Shown one piece after another: positions 33,428 to 41,945 of a stretch of 64,000 nucleotides of DNA (position 1 is its first letter; each line of letters begins with the position of its first letter). Both the position numbers and the translations under genes were made by a program. This DNA comes from CAWCHZ01 sp963795555 (lineage in GTDB: Bacteria > Actinomycetota > Thermoleophilia > Solirubrobacterales > Solirubrobacteraceae). The stretch is taken from positions 124,001 through 188,000 of the forward strand of contig CAWCHZ010000001.1 of assembly GCA_963795555.1 (NCBI GenBank). The letters are read 5' to 3'. The notes beneath the pieces were generated by a model. The model ran no database searches. It was not told the origin of the DNA and was given only the letters and a program-made list of their open reading frames with translations.

Positions 33428-35584
33428 GTGGCGCGCCCGACGCCCACCGCGCCGGAGCAATCGCCAGCGGCGCTGGAGCTTGGGGATCCGTCGCTTTACT
33501 TCAACCGCGAGCTCTCGTGGCTGGACTTCAACGAGCGCGTGCTCGAGCTCGCCGAGGATCCAGCCGTGCCGCTGCTCGAGCGCGCCAAGTTCTGCGCGAT
33601 CTTCACCTCCAACGTCGACGAGTTCTTCATGGTGCGGGTTGCCGCCCTCCATGACCAGCTCGACGCGGGCGTCACCACCCCCGGAGTCGACGGGCGCACG
33701 CCCGCCCAGACGATCCGCATGATCCGCGAGCGGGTGCTCGCCCACGGGCGGCGGCTCGCGCGCTGCTTCGATGAGCAGCTGCGGCCCGAGCTCGCCGAGC
33801 AGGGCGTTCGGATCGTCGCGTTCGCCGAGGCGGGCCCGCGCGCGCGGCAGGTGCTGCGCGAGCGCTTCGAACAGGCGATCTTCCCCGTGCTGACCCCGCT
33901 GGCGGTCGGTCACGGGCGCCCGTTTCCCTACATCTCCAACCTCTCGCTGTCGCTTGGCGTGCTGGTCCGCGACCCGGTCTCCGATCAGGCGATCTTCGCT
34001 CGCGTCAAGGTGCCCAAGGAGATGCTGCCGCGCTTCGTCCCGGTCGGCGACGAACGTACTTTCGTGCCGTTGGAGGACGTCATCTCCAACCATCTCGGTG
34101 CTCTCTTCCCCGGCATGGAGATCCTCCATCACGATGTCTTCCGCGTCACGCGCGACGCCGACTTCACCGTCTCCGACGAGGCCGACGACCTGCTCGAGGC
34201 CGTCGAGCAGGAGCTGCGCCACCGGCGCTTCGGCGAGGTCGTACGGCTCGAGATCGGCAGCCGCATGGACGCCTCGCTGCGCGAGCGCATCACCGAGGCG
34301 CTCGGCGTCGAGGCGCTGGCCACCTACGACACCGAGGGGCTGCTCGACCTCGAGGACCTCTGGGAGATCGTCCGCCTGCCGGGCTCGGCTGGATTGCGCT
34401 ATCCGCCCTTCAGCGCTGTCGTCCCGGCACGGCTCAGCGACGGCGAGGACGACACCGAGCCGGATGTGATGGGTGCGATGCGCAGGGGCGACATCCTCGT
34501 TCACCATCCCTACGACTCCTTCGGCGCGACCGTCGAGCGCTTCGTCCAGCAGGCCGTCGCCGATCCCGACGTACTGGCGATCAAGCAGACCGTCTACCGG
34601 ACCAGCGATGACTCGGCGCTGGTGCCGGCGTTGATCGACGCGACCGAGCGCGGCAAGCAGGCCGTCTGCCTGGTCGAGCTCAAGGCGCGCTTCGACGAGC
34701 GCGCCAACATCCAGTGGGCGCGCGCCCTGGAGGAGGCGGGCGTCCATGTCGTCTACGGCCATCCCGCGCTGAAGACGCACGCCAAGGCGATCCTGATCGT
34801 CCGCCGCGAGGGCGAGGGCGTGCGCCACTACGTCCACATCGGCACCGGCAACTACAACTCCACGACCGCTCGGCTCTACACCGACTTCGGGCTTTTCACC
34901 ACCGATCCCGACGTCGGCGCCGACGTCGCCGACCTGTTCAACTTCCTGACCGGCTATGCGCGGCCCGGCGGCTACCGCAAGGTGCTCGTCGCTCCTCACC
35001 ACCTGCGCGTCGCCGTCATCGATGAGATCGAGCGCACGACCGCTGCCCAGCGCGACGGCCGCGCGGCGCGGATCGTCATGAAGATGAACGCGCTCGTCGA
35101 CGCGCGCTGCATCCGGGCTCTCTATGAGGCTTCGCAGGCCGGCGTGCGCGTCGATCTCAACGTGCGCGGCATCTGCTGCCTGCGCCCCGGCGTCCCGGGC
35201 GTCTCCGACAACATCCGTGTGGTATCGGTTGTCGGACGCCTGCTCGAGCACTCGCGCGTCTTCTCCTTCCAGCGCGGCGACCAGCACCGCGTCTACATCG
35301 GCTCAGCCGACCTGATGCCGCGCAACCTCGACACGCGCGTCGAGCTGGTCGCGCCGGTCGAGGATCCGCTGCTCCGCGACGAGCTGCGCGAGACGCTCGA
35401 GCTCTGCCTCGCCGACGACGTGCAGGCCTGGGAGCTGGATGCCGATGGTCGCTGGAATCGTCGTCACCCTGATGGCGAGCCGCTCAGCGTGCAGGAGGAG
35501 CTGATCAAGCTGCATGCCCGTCGTGCGAGCGAGGCCTCCACCGGCGGCGGCCCGCAGCCCGCCGACGCAACGGTCGCGACGTGA
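33428..35584 (+). CDS. ppk: Polyphosphate kinase 1
   Basis: A 718-residue PPK1 that polymerises the gamma-phosphate of ATP into polyphosphate. The four domains are evident: N-terminal YFNRELSWLDFNERVLELAE, head domain with VEQELRHRRFGEVVRLEIGS, and the two phospholipase-D-like catalytic domains. The autophosphorylated histidine lies in LKTHAKAILI (His451), near HIGTGNYNSTTARLYTDFGL; the second essential histidine is in RLLEHSRVFSFQ (His608), before YIGSADLMPRNLDTRVELV. GTG 33428 follows the CHAD gene directly. Its stop overlaps the HD-domain gene (GTGA). Confidence 0.97.
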   Translation: MARPTPTAPEQSPAALELGDPSLYFNRELSWLDFNERVLELAEDPAVPLLERAKFCAIFTSNVDEFFMVRVAALHDQLDAGVTTPGVDGRTPAQTIRMIRERVLAHGRRLARCFDEQLRPELAEQGVRIVAFAEAGPRARQVLRERFEQAIFPVLTPLAVGHGRPFPYISNLSLSLGVLVRDPVSDQAIFARVKVPKEMLPRFVPVGDERTFVPLEDVISNHLGALFPGMEILHHDVFRVTRDADFTVSDEADDLLEAVEQELRHRRFGEVVRLEIGSRMDASLRERITEALGVEALATYDTEGLLDLEDLWEIVRLPGSAGLRYPPFSAVVPARLSDGEDDTEPDVMGAMRRGDILVHHPYDSFGATVERFVQQAVADPDVLAIKQTVYRTSDDSALVPALIDATERGKQAVCLVELKARFDERANIQWARALEEAGVHVVYGHPALKTHAKAILIVRREGEGVRHYVHIGTGNYNSTTARLYTDFGLFTTDPDVGADVADLFNFLTGYARPGGYRKVLVAPHHLRVAVIDEIERTTAAQRDGRAARIVMKMNALVDARCIRALYEASQAGVRVDLNVRGICCLRPGVPGVSDNIRVVSVVGRLLEHSRVFSFQRGDQHRVYIGSADLMPRNLDTRVELVAPVEDPLLRDELRETLELCLADDVQAWELDADGRWNRRHPDGEPLSVQEELIKLHARRASEASTGGGPQPADATVAT

Positions 35585-36468
35585 GCGCCGAGGCGCCGAC
35601 CGACGGCGATCGGGACATGAGCGTGCCGACTGACGGCGATCGTGACATGAGTGCCGAGCCGACCGCGATCGCCCCGCGCGAGGCGGTCGCCGACGTGCGC
35701 CTGCGCGCGCCGACGCGCGGCAACCGGCGCCTCGAACGGCTGCTTGAGGCCGTCAACGCCGACGATCAGCTCAAGGGCTGGTGGCACGTCTCCGCGGTCA
35801 ACGCGACCCGCCGGCTGGGCATGTCAGATCACTCCTGGGTCCACATCCAGATCGTCCTCAACATCGGGCTGCGGCTCGCCCGGCTGCTGTTCCGACGCGG
35901 CGTGGTCCCGGGGATGGTCGCCGACTACGCGATGACCGAGCGCGACGCCGAGGTCGTCGTTGCCGCCGGGTGCCTGCTGCACTGCGTCGGCATGTCGATC
36001 CATCGCTCCGATCACGAGGCCTACTCGCTCTTCCTCGCGGCGCGCAAGCTCGACCATCTGCTGGGCGGGATCTACGAGGAGCCCGAGCGCTCGGTGATCG
36101 TGGCCGAGACGCTGCACGCGATCATCGGCCATCGCGGAGACGGACACCCGTTCACGGTGGAAGCGGGCGTCGTGCGCGTGGCCGACGCGCTGGACATGGC
36201 GCGCGGGCGCTCACGGATCCCCTTCGAGGCCGGGCGCCAGAACATCCACTCGCTGTCGGCCTATGCAATCGAGCAGGTCCGGATCGAGCCGGGCGAGGAG
36301 AAGGCGGTGCGCGTGGAGATCGACATGTCCAACTCCGCCGGCATCTTCCAGGTCGACGAGCTGCTCGCGGTCAAGCTGCGCGGGTCCGGGCTCGAGCAGC
36401 ACATCGAGGTGATCGCGCGCATCGAGGCCGAGCACGAGCAGCGCCTGATCACGGTGTTCCGGATCTAG
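35581..36468 (+). CDS. HD-domain phosphohydrolase-like protein of the polyphosphate operon
   Basis: A 295-residue protein with an HD-type helical core (residues 70-215): first His in SDHSWVHIQIVLNIGLRL, then GCLLHCVGMSIHRSDHEAYS where the usual HD doublet is HC, then HAIIGHRGDGHPF and GVVRVADALDMARGRSR with the last Asp. The C-terminal 80 residues form a mixed alpha/beta region. The HC substitution weakens a standard two-metal site; the protein may be a nucleotide or polyphosphate sensor or an altered hydrolase. The N-terminus has in-frame repeats with TDGDRDMS twice, so GTG 35581, ATG 35617 and ATG 35647 are all possible starts. It closes the ppx-CHAD-CHAD-ppk operon. Confidence 0.75.
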   Translation: MSAEAPTDGDRDMSVPTDGDRDMSAEPTAIAPREAVADVRLRAPTRGNRRLERLLEAVNADDQLKGWWHVSAVNATRRLGMSDHSWVHIQIVLNIGLRLARLLFRRGVVPGMVADYAMTERDAEVVVAAGCLLHCVGMSIHRSDHEAYSLFLAARKLDHLLGGIYEEPERSVIVAETLHAIIGHRGDGHPFTVEAGVVRVADALDMARGRSRIPFEAGRQNIHSLSAYAIEQVRIEPGEEKAVRVEIDMSNSAGIFQVDELLAVKLRGSGLEQHIEVIARIEAEHEQRLITVFRI

Positions 36469-36584
36469 CGGCGCCCCGCGAGAGGTCGGCCTCGTAGGCG
36501 ATTGCGCTGCCGCCGACCGCGGCGATCTCACGGCAGGCCCGCTCGAGTCGCTCAGCGTCGCGGTCGCGGCAGGCTCCCTCAATG

Positions 36585-36618
36585 GCGCGACCCCGGGCAG
36601 GGAGGTCCGGGGTCGCGC
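36585..36618. terminator. Strong hairpin downstream of the polyphosphate operon
   Basis: A perfect 12-bp stem, GCGCGACCCCGG (36585-36596) with CCGGGGTCGCGC (36607-36618), and a 10-nt loop. Located in the 235-bp gap between convergent genes; probably a terminator, though without a T run. Confidence 0.55.
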
Positions 36619-36634
36619 GCTGAACGAGGAGGGA

Positions 36635-36662
36635 TCTCGTCGGCCTCAGTCTGCCGACGAGA
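36635..36662. terminator. Second hairpin between convergent genes
   Basis: A perfect 10-bp stem, TCTCGTCGGC (36635-36644) with GCCGACGAGA (36653-36662), and loop CTCAGTCT. It lies 16 bp after the previous hairpin, so each strand may have its own terminator; alternatively the pair belongs to a small structured RNA. Confidence 0.5.
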
Positions 36663-36703
36663 GCGCCGGGCGGTGTGAAGAACCCGAGAAGCCGGGGCGG
36701 GCG

Positions 36704-36970
36704 CTACCAGCCGCCGCGCCACTCCGGGCTTGCCAGGCGCGCCCGCTGGGCAGCCTTGCGGGCGGCCTTGCGCTTCTCCAGGCGCGATTGGACGTAGCTG
36801 AGGAAGCCGACCAGCAGCGGGAAGGCAAGGATCAGGAGGAAGCCGGCGTCGGTGACGACCTTGTCGTTGGCGTCCTTGATCAGGCCGATTCCGTGCGATG
36901 CGAGCGCCACCGGCGCGAGCGCCAGCCAGACGGCGGCGACGGTCGAAAGGATCAGGGCCACGCGGCGCAT
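36704..36970 (-). CDS. Small membrane protein of unknown function
   Basis: An 88-residue protein starting MRRVALILSTVAAVWLALAP with a signal-like first helix ending near ALASHG, then a second hydrophobic helix FLLILAFPLLVGFLSYVQSR and a very basic tail (LEKRKAARKAAQRARL). No family recognised. ATG 36970 is preferred because the upstream reading is Arg/Pro-rich and includes the 23-bp repeats. It is divergent from the ABC-F gene. Two hairpins lie just past its end. Confidence 0.65.
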   Translation of the reverse strand: MRRVALILSTVAAVWLALAPVALASHGIGLIKDANDKVVTDAGFLLILAFPLLVGFLSYVQSRLEKRKAARKAAQRARLASPEWRGGW

Positions 36971-37004
36971 CGGAGCGCGAAGGTTAGCGGAGCGGGGGGC
37001 CTGT

Positions 37005-37072
37005 GGCGACCGGGCGCCGGGCCGCTTGGCGACCGGGCGCCGGGCCGCTTGGCGATCGGGCGCGGCCGGCCT
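37005..37072. repeat. Intergenic 23-bp tandem repeat upstream of the ABC-F gene
   Basis: Copies start at 37005, 37028 and (diverged) 37051, with a GGCGACCGGGCGCCGG core. They occupy the divergent promoter region between the small membrane protein and the ABC-F gene; whether they affect expression is unknown. Confidence 0.85.
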
Positions 37073-37098
37073 GGAGCGACCTCCTACCATCAGCCGTC

Positions 37099-39102
37099 GT
37101 GGCTGTCCTGATCGCATCCGAGCTGGCCAAGGACATGGCTGGCGAGCCGCTGTTTCGCGGCGTCTCCTTCAAGCTCGAGCGCCGCGAGCGCCTGACCCTG
37201 GCCGGGCCCAACGGCGTCGGCAAGACGACGTTGCTGCGCATGCTCGCTGGCGACGTGGGCGTCGACGGCGGCGAGCTGGTCCTGCAGAAGGGGGTGCGCG
37301 TCGCGCTGCACGATCAGCGCCCCCCGCGCGATCGCGGGCATTCGCTGCGCGACTACGTGCTCGCTGGCTGCGCCGAGCTGGTGGCGATCGAGGGCGAGCT
37401 GGCACGGCTCGAGCAGGCGATGGCCGACGGCGCGATCGATCAGGCCACGCTCGGCGCCTACGCCAGCGCGCAGGCGCAGCTGGAGCACGCCGGGGGATAT
37501 GGCTGGCGCGAGCGTGCGCTCGGGCGCCTGCGCCAGCTGGGCTTTGCGACGGACGACCTCGACCGCCGGTTGGCGACGTTCTCGGGCGGTGAGCTGACAC
37601 GCGCCTCGCTGGCCCGCGCGCTCGCGGGAGAGCCCGACCTGCTGCTGCTCGACGAGCCGACCAACCATCTCGACATCGCCTCGCTGGAATGGCTGGAGCA
37701 GGAGCTCGTCGGCCTCGACGCGGCGATGGTGCTGGTCGCACACGACCGCTGGTTCCTGGAGGCTGTCGGCACCGCCGTGCTCGAGCTCCACGGCGGGCCG
37801 CCGGCGCGCTCGCGCTTCTTCCCCGGCAGCTGGCATGCCTGGCGGCACGAGCGCGCCGCGCGCGAGCTCGCAGCGGGACGCGCGCAGGAGCGCCAGCAGG
37901 CGGAGATCGAGCGGCTCGAGCGCTTCGTCGCGCGCTTTCGCGCCGGCACGCGGGCGCGCCAGGCCAAGTCCCGCCAGCGCCGGCTGGATGCGATCCAGCG
38001 CCTCGATGACGACGGCCGCGAGGGTCCGGTGCTGGGCTTCGCGTTCAAGCCCCCCGAGCGCAGCGGCCGTGTCGTCTTCGAGCTGACCGGCGGCCGGGTG
38101 GAGGTCGGCGAGGCCGGTGGCGAGTCGCGGGTCGGCAGCGGGCCGGGCGAGCGCGGCAGCCGCGTGCTGCTGGAGGACGCGGAGCTGTGGCTCGAGCGCG
38201 GCGAGCACGTCTCGTTGGTCGGCGCCAACGGCAGCGGCAAGACCACCCTGATCGAGACGCTGGTGGGCCGGCGCGAGCTGGCCGCCGGCAAGCTGCTGCG
38301 CGGCCACAACGTGACGCTCGGCTTCCTGTCCCAGCACGCCGACGAGCTCGATGGTGATGGCACGGTGCTCGAGGCGACCCAGCGCGCCACGGGCCTGACG
38401 CCGAACAAGGCGCGGGCGCTGCTCGGCACCTTCCTGTTCTCGGGCGAGCGCGCCGAGCGGCCGTTGTCCGGGCTCTCGGGCGGCGAGCGGCGGCGCCTGT
38501 CGCTGGCGATTCTCGTGCACTCTGGCGCCAACGTATTGGTGCTCGACGAGCCGACCAACCATCTCGACATCGACGGCCGCGAGGCCCTGGAGACGGCGCT
38601 TCGCGCCTACCAGGGCGCACTGCTGCTGATCTCCCACGACCGCGCGCTGCTGGATGCCGTCGGCACGCGCACGATCGCGATCGAGGGCGGCGCGCTGCGC
38701 TCCTACGCAGGCGGCTGGGCTGAGTACCTGCGCGAGCGCGAGCAGGCGGGCTCGGGCGGGGGTGAGGACGCGGCGGCGGTTCGCGGCCACACCAAGATCG
38801 CCGGCGGGGGACGCAAGGCGGCCCGCTCGCGGCGGGCGAGCGGCGCGGCCGGTGGGCGCAAGGCCGCGGACGGGGGGCGGGCAAACGGGTCCGCCGGGGG
38901 GCGCAGCGCACAGCGCGCCGAGCGCGATCTGGAGCAGCGGATCGCCGCCGCCGAGCGCGAGCTGGCCGCCGTCGAGGACGAGCTCAGCGATCCGGCCGCG
39001 TGGGCCGACGCTGGGCGACGGGAACGGTCGACGCAGCGCCACGCCGACGCGCGGCGGCGAGTCGACGAGCTCTACGAGCAGCTCGAGCGGAGCGCGGGCT
39101 GA
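37099..39102 (+). CDS. ABC-F family ATPase
   Basis: A 667-residue soluble protein with two ABC cassettes and no membrane domain, as in EttA/Uup/Vga-type ABC-F translation factors. Cassette 1 has LAGPNGVGKTTLLRML (about residue 33), LATFSGGELTRASLARAL and LLLLDEPTNHLDIASLEWLE; cassette 2 has LVGANGSGKTTLIETL, LSGLSGGERRRLSLAIL and VLVLDEPTNHLDIDGREALE. Between them is a charged coiled linker (AQERQQAEIERLERFVARFR). A C-terminal low-complexity Arg/Gly stretch leads to a coiled coil (ERDLEQRIAAAERELAAVED). It may act on ribosomes or protect from antibiotics; specificity is unknown. Start GTG 37099. Confidence 0.92.
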   Translation: MAVLIASELAKDMAGEPLFRGVSFKLERRERLTLAGPNGVGKTTLLRMLAGDVGVDGGELVLQKGVRVALHDQRPPRDRGHSLRDYVLAGCAELVAIEGELARLEQAMADGAIDQATLGAYASAQAQLEHAGGYGWRERALGRLRQLGFATDDLDRRLATFSGGELTRASLARALAGEPDLLLLDEPTNHLDIASLEWLEQELVGLDAAMVLVAHDRWFLEAVGTAVLELHGGPPARSRFFPGSWHAWRHERAARELAAGRAQERQQAEIERLERFVARFRAGTRARQAKSRQRRLDAIQRLDDDGREGPVLGFAFKPPERSGRVVFELTGGRVEVGEAGGESRVGSGPGERGSRVLLEDAELWLERGEHVSLVGANGSGKTTLIETLVGRRELAAGKLLRGHNVTLGFLSQHADELDGDGTVLEATQRATGLTPNKARALLGTFLFSGERAERPLSGLSGGERRRLSLAILVHSGANVLVLDEPTNHLDIDGREALETALRAYQGALLLISHDRALLDAVGTRTIAIEGGALRSYAGGWAEYLREREQAGSGGGEDAAAVRGHTKIAGGGRKAARSRRASGAAGGRKAADGGRANGSAGGRSAQRAERDLEQRIAAAERELAAVEDELSDPAAWADAGRRERSTQRHADARRRVDELYEQLERSAG

Positions 39103-39238
39103 GCGGCTGGCCATGCCTGGCCGGCGCCGCGTGACGCTGATCCGGGCCCGCCAGCACCCGCTCGGCGGTCACAGCCTCTTCACTTTCCCGCAACGAGCGG
39201 GAAACAACCCCGTCGCGTACGTGGCCTAGCTTGCGGTC

Positions 39239-40052
39239 ATGCGACCACCGGTGCGCAGCGTGGAGGGGCCGGCGCCGCCGAGCATCGGGATGGCGCCGCC
39301 GAGCATCGGGATGGCGCCGCCGAGCGTCAGGCGCTCGGCGCTCACGCGCCCGGAGCCGGCCGACGACGGCAGCCCGCGCGCGGGCACGCAACCGTCGCAC
39401 CCGGGCGACCAGCCACTCGCCGGTCGCCTGGGACTCGACGTTCCCGCGGGCTGGTGGCCGACCGGCCCGACGATCAAGGCGGCCGAGGCGGCGGGCTTCG
39501 CATGGACCCTGTTCCACGCACCGCCGGGCCTCGATGGAGGAGCGCTCGCTGCGGCGCTTCATGCCGGAGATCGAGGCCCTGCGGATCACGCTGGCGATCG
39601 AGAACCTCGCTCCGATCTACGCCGCGCCGGTCTGCCTCTGCCACGCCCCGAGCTGGGTCGCTCGCCTGGTTGCCCGCCTCGACTCGCGCTACGTCGGCAT
39701 GTGCTTCGACATCGGCCATGCGCACATCGTCGCCGGCGTCACCGGCACGGACGTCGGCGGACTGCTGGAGCCGATCATCGACCAGGTCGCGCTCTTCAAC
39801 CTGCACGACAACCTCGGCGCACGAGTGCGCGGCGATCGCGCCGCGGGCGTCGATCCGCTGCGCCTCGGCCTGCATCTGCCGCCCGGCATGGGCACCGTCC
39901 GCTGGGATCGGCTCGGGTCGCTGCTCAGCGCCCATCCGGCGCCGCTGCAGCTCGAGATCCACCCGCCGCACCGGCCCGACGCCGTCAACCTCGCGACGAT
40001 CACCGCCGGGCTGCTGGGGGCCGCCCGCCTCAGCGCCGGCGAGCGCGCTTGA
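39239..40052 (+). pseudogene. TIM-barrel (xylose isomerase/AP endonuclease 2-like) gene with internal deletion
   Basis: The N-terminal frame from ATG 39239 reads LAGRLGLDVPAGWWPTGPTI and AAEAAGFAWTLFHAPPGLDG, the start of a sugar-phosphate isomerase/epimerase-like barrel. About position 39533 the sense jumps to another frame, where MEERSLRRFMPEIEALRITL, LAIENLAPIYAAPVCLC and YVGMCFDIGHAHIVAG continue to a normal C-terminus at 40052. Some 60-80 middle residues of the barrel are absent. The metal ligands of the C-terminal half (AIEN, FDIGHAH, LHDN, LEIHPPH) remain. Frame and length loss together indicate a pseudogene. The end overlaps the convergent DUF47 gene by 23 bp. Confidence 0.75.
39271..39331 (+). 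repeat. 21-bp tandem repeat in the 5-prime part of the TIM-barrel pseudogene
   Basis: Units at 39271-39291 and 39292-39312 are identical and a third at 39313-39331 is diverged. They encode repeats of APPSIGM before the conserved domain begins. Confidence 0.88.
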
Positions 40053-40665
40053 TCGTCATCCCCTCGAGCACGTGCGCGACCGTCTCGCAGGCATCGACCG
40101 CCTGCTCGAGCGACGCGAAGATGTCCTTCCAGCGCACGACGACCATCGGGTCGATGCCGTTGGCGAACAGTGATGCGACCGCGTCGCGCGAGAGCCGGTC
40201 GCCCTCGTTCTCCAGCCGGTTGACCTCGACGAGGTGCGGTGCTGTGTCGCGTCCGGCGCGCAGCGCGGCGAGGCTGGCGGCGACCTGGCCAGCGGCTGCC
40301 ATCAGCACGTCGGCCAGCGCCAGCGCCTGCTCCATCGTCGCCTCCACCCCGTAGAGGCCCAGCTCGTCGCCGGTCTGCTCGGCGTAGTCGACGATGTCGT
40401 CGATCCCGCGGGCGAGGTCGTAGAGATCCGCGGGCTCGTAGGGGCGCGTGCGGCGACCGCCGTTGATGCGGTGGATGATGTCGTGCGTCAGGCGGTCACC
40501 GGCCTGCTCGCACTCGAACAGCTCACCGGCCAGCTCGCCGTGCTCGGGGAAGTCACCCAGCAGCTCGCGCAGCAGGCTCGCCGCACGGTGGGCGTTGCGC
40601 CCGGCCTCCTCCAGCAGCTCGAGCACGTCCTGTTGCTGATCGCGGACACGACGATGAAGGGGCAT
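40030..40665 (-). CDS. DUF47 / PhoU-like phosphate regulator
   Basis: A 211-residue all-helical protein of the PhoU-related DUF47 family (TIGR00153-like), usually encoded with low-affinity Pit phosphate transporters. It shows DQQQDVLELLEEAGRNAHRA, FECEQAGDRLTHDIIHRING, DLYDLARGIDDIVDYAEQTG and VEVNRLENEGDRLSRDAVAS, with the E/D-rich metal-binding helices typical of PhoU domains. No pit gene is adjacent; instead the pst operon begins 176 bp away on the other strand. A role in phosphate homeostasis is inferred from family and neighbourhood. Confidence 0.88.
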   Translation of the reverse strand: MPLHRRVRDQQQDVLELLEEAGRNAHRAASLLRELLGDFPEHGELAGELFECEQAGDRLTHDIIHRINGGRRTRPYEPADLYDLARGIDDIVDYAEQTGDELGLYGVEATMEQALALADVLMAAAGQVAASLAALRAGRDTAPHLVEVNRLENEGDRLSRDAVASLFANGIDPMVVVRWKDIFASLEQAVDACETVAHVLEGMTIKRARRR

Positions 40666-40737
40666 CGAGCGCAGGGTATCGGCGGTCGCCGACCGGCGGG
40701 TCGATCCCCAGCGCGGACCGCTTGCGTGACCGGCGTC

Positions 40738-40781
40738 CTTTCACACCTTTTTCACATCTGCGCCACAACTCGGTAACAGAC
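40738..40781 (+). promoter_or_regulatory. PHO box of four 11-bp direct repeats upstream of pstS
   Basis: Four contiguous 11-mers in helical phase: CTTTCACACCT (40738), TTTTCACATCT (40749), GCGCCACAACT (40760) and CGGTAACAGAC (40771). The first two match best. Eleven-bp spaced direct repeats with a TCAC core are the known form of PhoP binding sites in Actinobacteria. The array ends about 60 bp before the pstS GTG, a normal activator position. The cognate regulator may be the PhoB-type response regulator at 45.8 kb. Confidence 0.8.
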
Positions 40782-40841
40782 TGCGGCCGCGGTCGTGGAA
40801 CGCTCGCCGACGATACGACAACGACACGCAAGGGAGATCCA

Positions 40842-41945
40842 GTGAGATCACGTCAGTTGCTGGCGGCCGCCGCGGTCGGGATGCTGGCGCTTAGCGCAGC
40901 CGCCTGCGGCAGCAGCAGCTCGTCATCGTCGTCCGGTGGCTCGGCGAGCGCCTCGGGCGCGCCGAGCGGCTCGATCAACGGGGCGGGCTCGACGCTGGCC
41001 GCGCCGGTCTACGAGCAGTGGGGCAGCGAGCTGTCGAGCAAGGGCATCACGCTCAACTACCAGGCGGTCGGCTCGGGCGCCGGCATCAGCCAGTGGGAGG
41101 CCGGCACGTCGAGCTTTGCCGGCAGCGACCCGCCGCTCAAGCCCTCCGACATCGCGACCGCGTCCAAGAAGGGCAGCCCGGTCGAGATCCCCACGGTGCT
41201 TGGGGCGATCACCGTCTCCTACAGCCTGCCCGGCGTGAAGTCCGGCCTCAAGCTGGATGGCGCGACGATCGCCGACATCTTCCTGGGCAAGGTCAAGACC
41301 TGGGACGACCCGGCGATCAAGAGCCAGAACCCGGGCGTCAGCCTACCCTCGACGAGCATCACGGTCGTGCACCGCTCGGACTCCTCGGGCACGACCAAGG
41401 GCTTCACGCAGTTCCTCGCCGCCTACTCGCCGGAGTGGGCCTCCAAGGTCGGCTCGGACAAGACCGTGCAGTGGCCGATCGGTACGGGCGCCAAGGGCAA
41501 CTCCGGCGTGGCCGCCGCGGTCAAGCAGACGCCGGGATCGATCGGCTACGTCGAGCAGGCCTACGCGTTGCAGAACAACTTCACGTTCGCGGCGGTGAAG
41601 AACAAGGCCGGTTCCTACGTCGCGCCGACGCTGGCCTCCACGACGGCCGCGGCGGACAACATCGCGATCCCGTCGAACCTCGCGATCTCGACGATCAATG
41701 CCCCCGGCGCGGGCACCTACCCGATCGTCTCGCAGACGTTCGTCGTGATCTACCAGGACATGTGCAAGGCGGGCGTCTCCAAGGGCGAGGCCCAGCGGAT
41801 CGTCGCCTTCCTCAAGTACGGGCTGAGCTCGGGCCAGCAGGTCGCCCAGCAGCTCTCCTACGCGCCGCTGCCGGCGAAGGTGATCTCGGCCGACAACGCC
41901 AAGATCGCGACGTTGCAGTGCAACGGAGCTGCGCTCACAGCATGA
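40842..41945 (+). CDS. pstS: Phosphate ABC transporter substrate-binding lipoprotein
   Basis: A 367-residue PstS. It has a lipoprotein signal (RQLLAAAAVGMLALSAAACG, lipidated Cys22) followed by a Ser-rich linker. The phosphate-binding folds show GAGSTLAAPVYEQWGSEL, QAVGSGAGISQWEAGTSSFA, VHRSDSSGTTKGFTQFLAAY and TPGSIGYVEQAY, with the Ser, Asp, Arg and Thr contacts. It delivers periplasmic/exoplasmic phosphate to PstCA. The GTG at 40842 follows GGGAG. The upstream PHO box implies induction in low phosphate. The last codon is GCA with the stop in ATGA, leading to two bridging micro-ORFs before pstC. Confidence 0.97.
   Translation: MRSRQLLAAAAVGMLALSAAACGSSSSSSSSGGSASASGAPSGSINGAGSTLAAPVYEQWGSELSSKGITLNYQAVGSGAGISQWEAGTSSFAGSDPPLKPSDIATASKKGSPVEIPTVLGAITVSYSLPGVKSGLKLDGATIADIFLGKVKTWDDPAIKSQNPGVSLPSTSITVVHRSDSSGTTKGFTQFLAAYSPEWASKVGSDKTVQWPIGTGAKGNSGVAAAVKQTPGSIGYVEQAYALQNNFTFAAVKNKAGSYVAPTLASTTAAADNIAIPSNLAISTINAPGAGTYPIVSQTFVVIYQDMCKAGVSKGEAQRIVAFLKYGLSSGQQVAQQLSYAPLPAKVISADNAKIATLQCNGAALTA

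Noticed and set aside
36469..36580. Minus-strand coding remnant with AIAAVG-like sequence
   Set aside because: A short stretch looks protein-like, but there is no start, no recognisable domain and the gap is dominated by hairpins.
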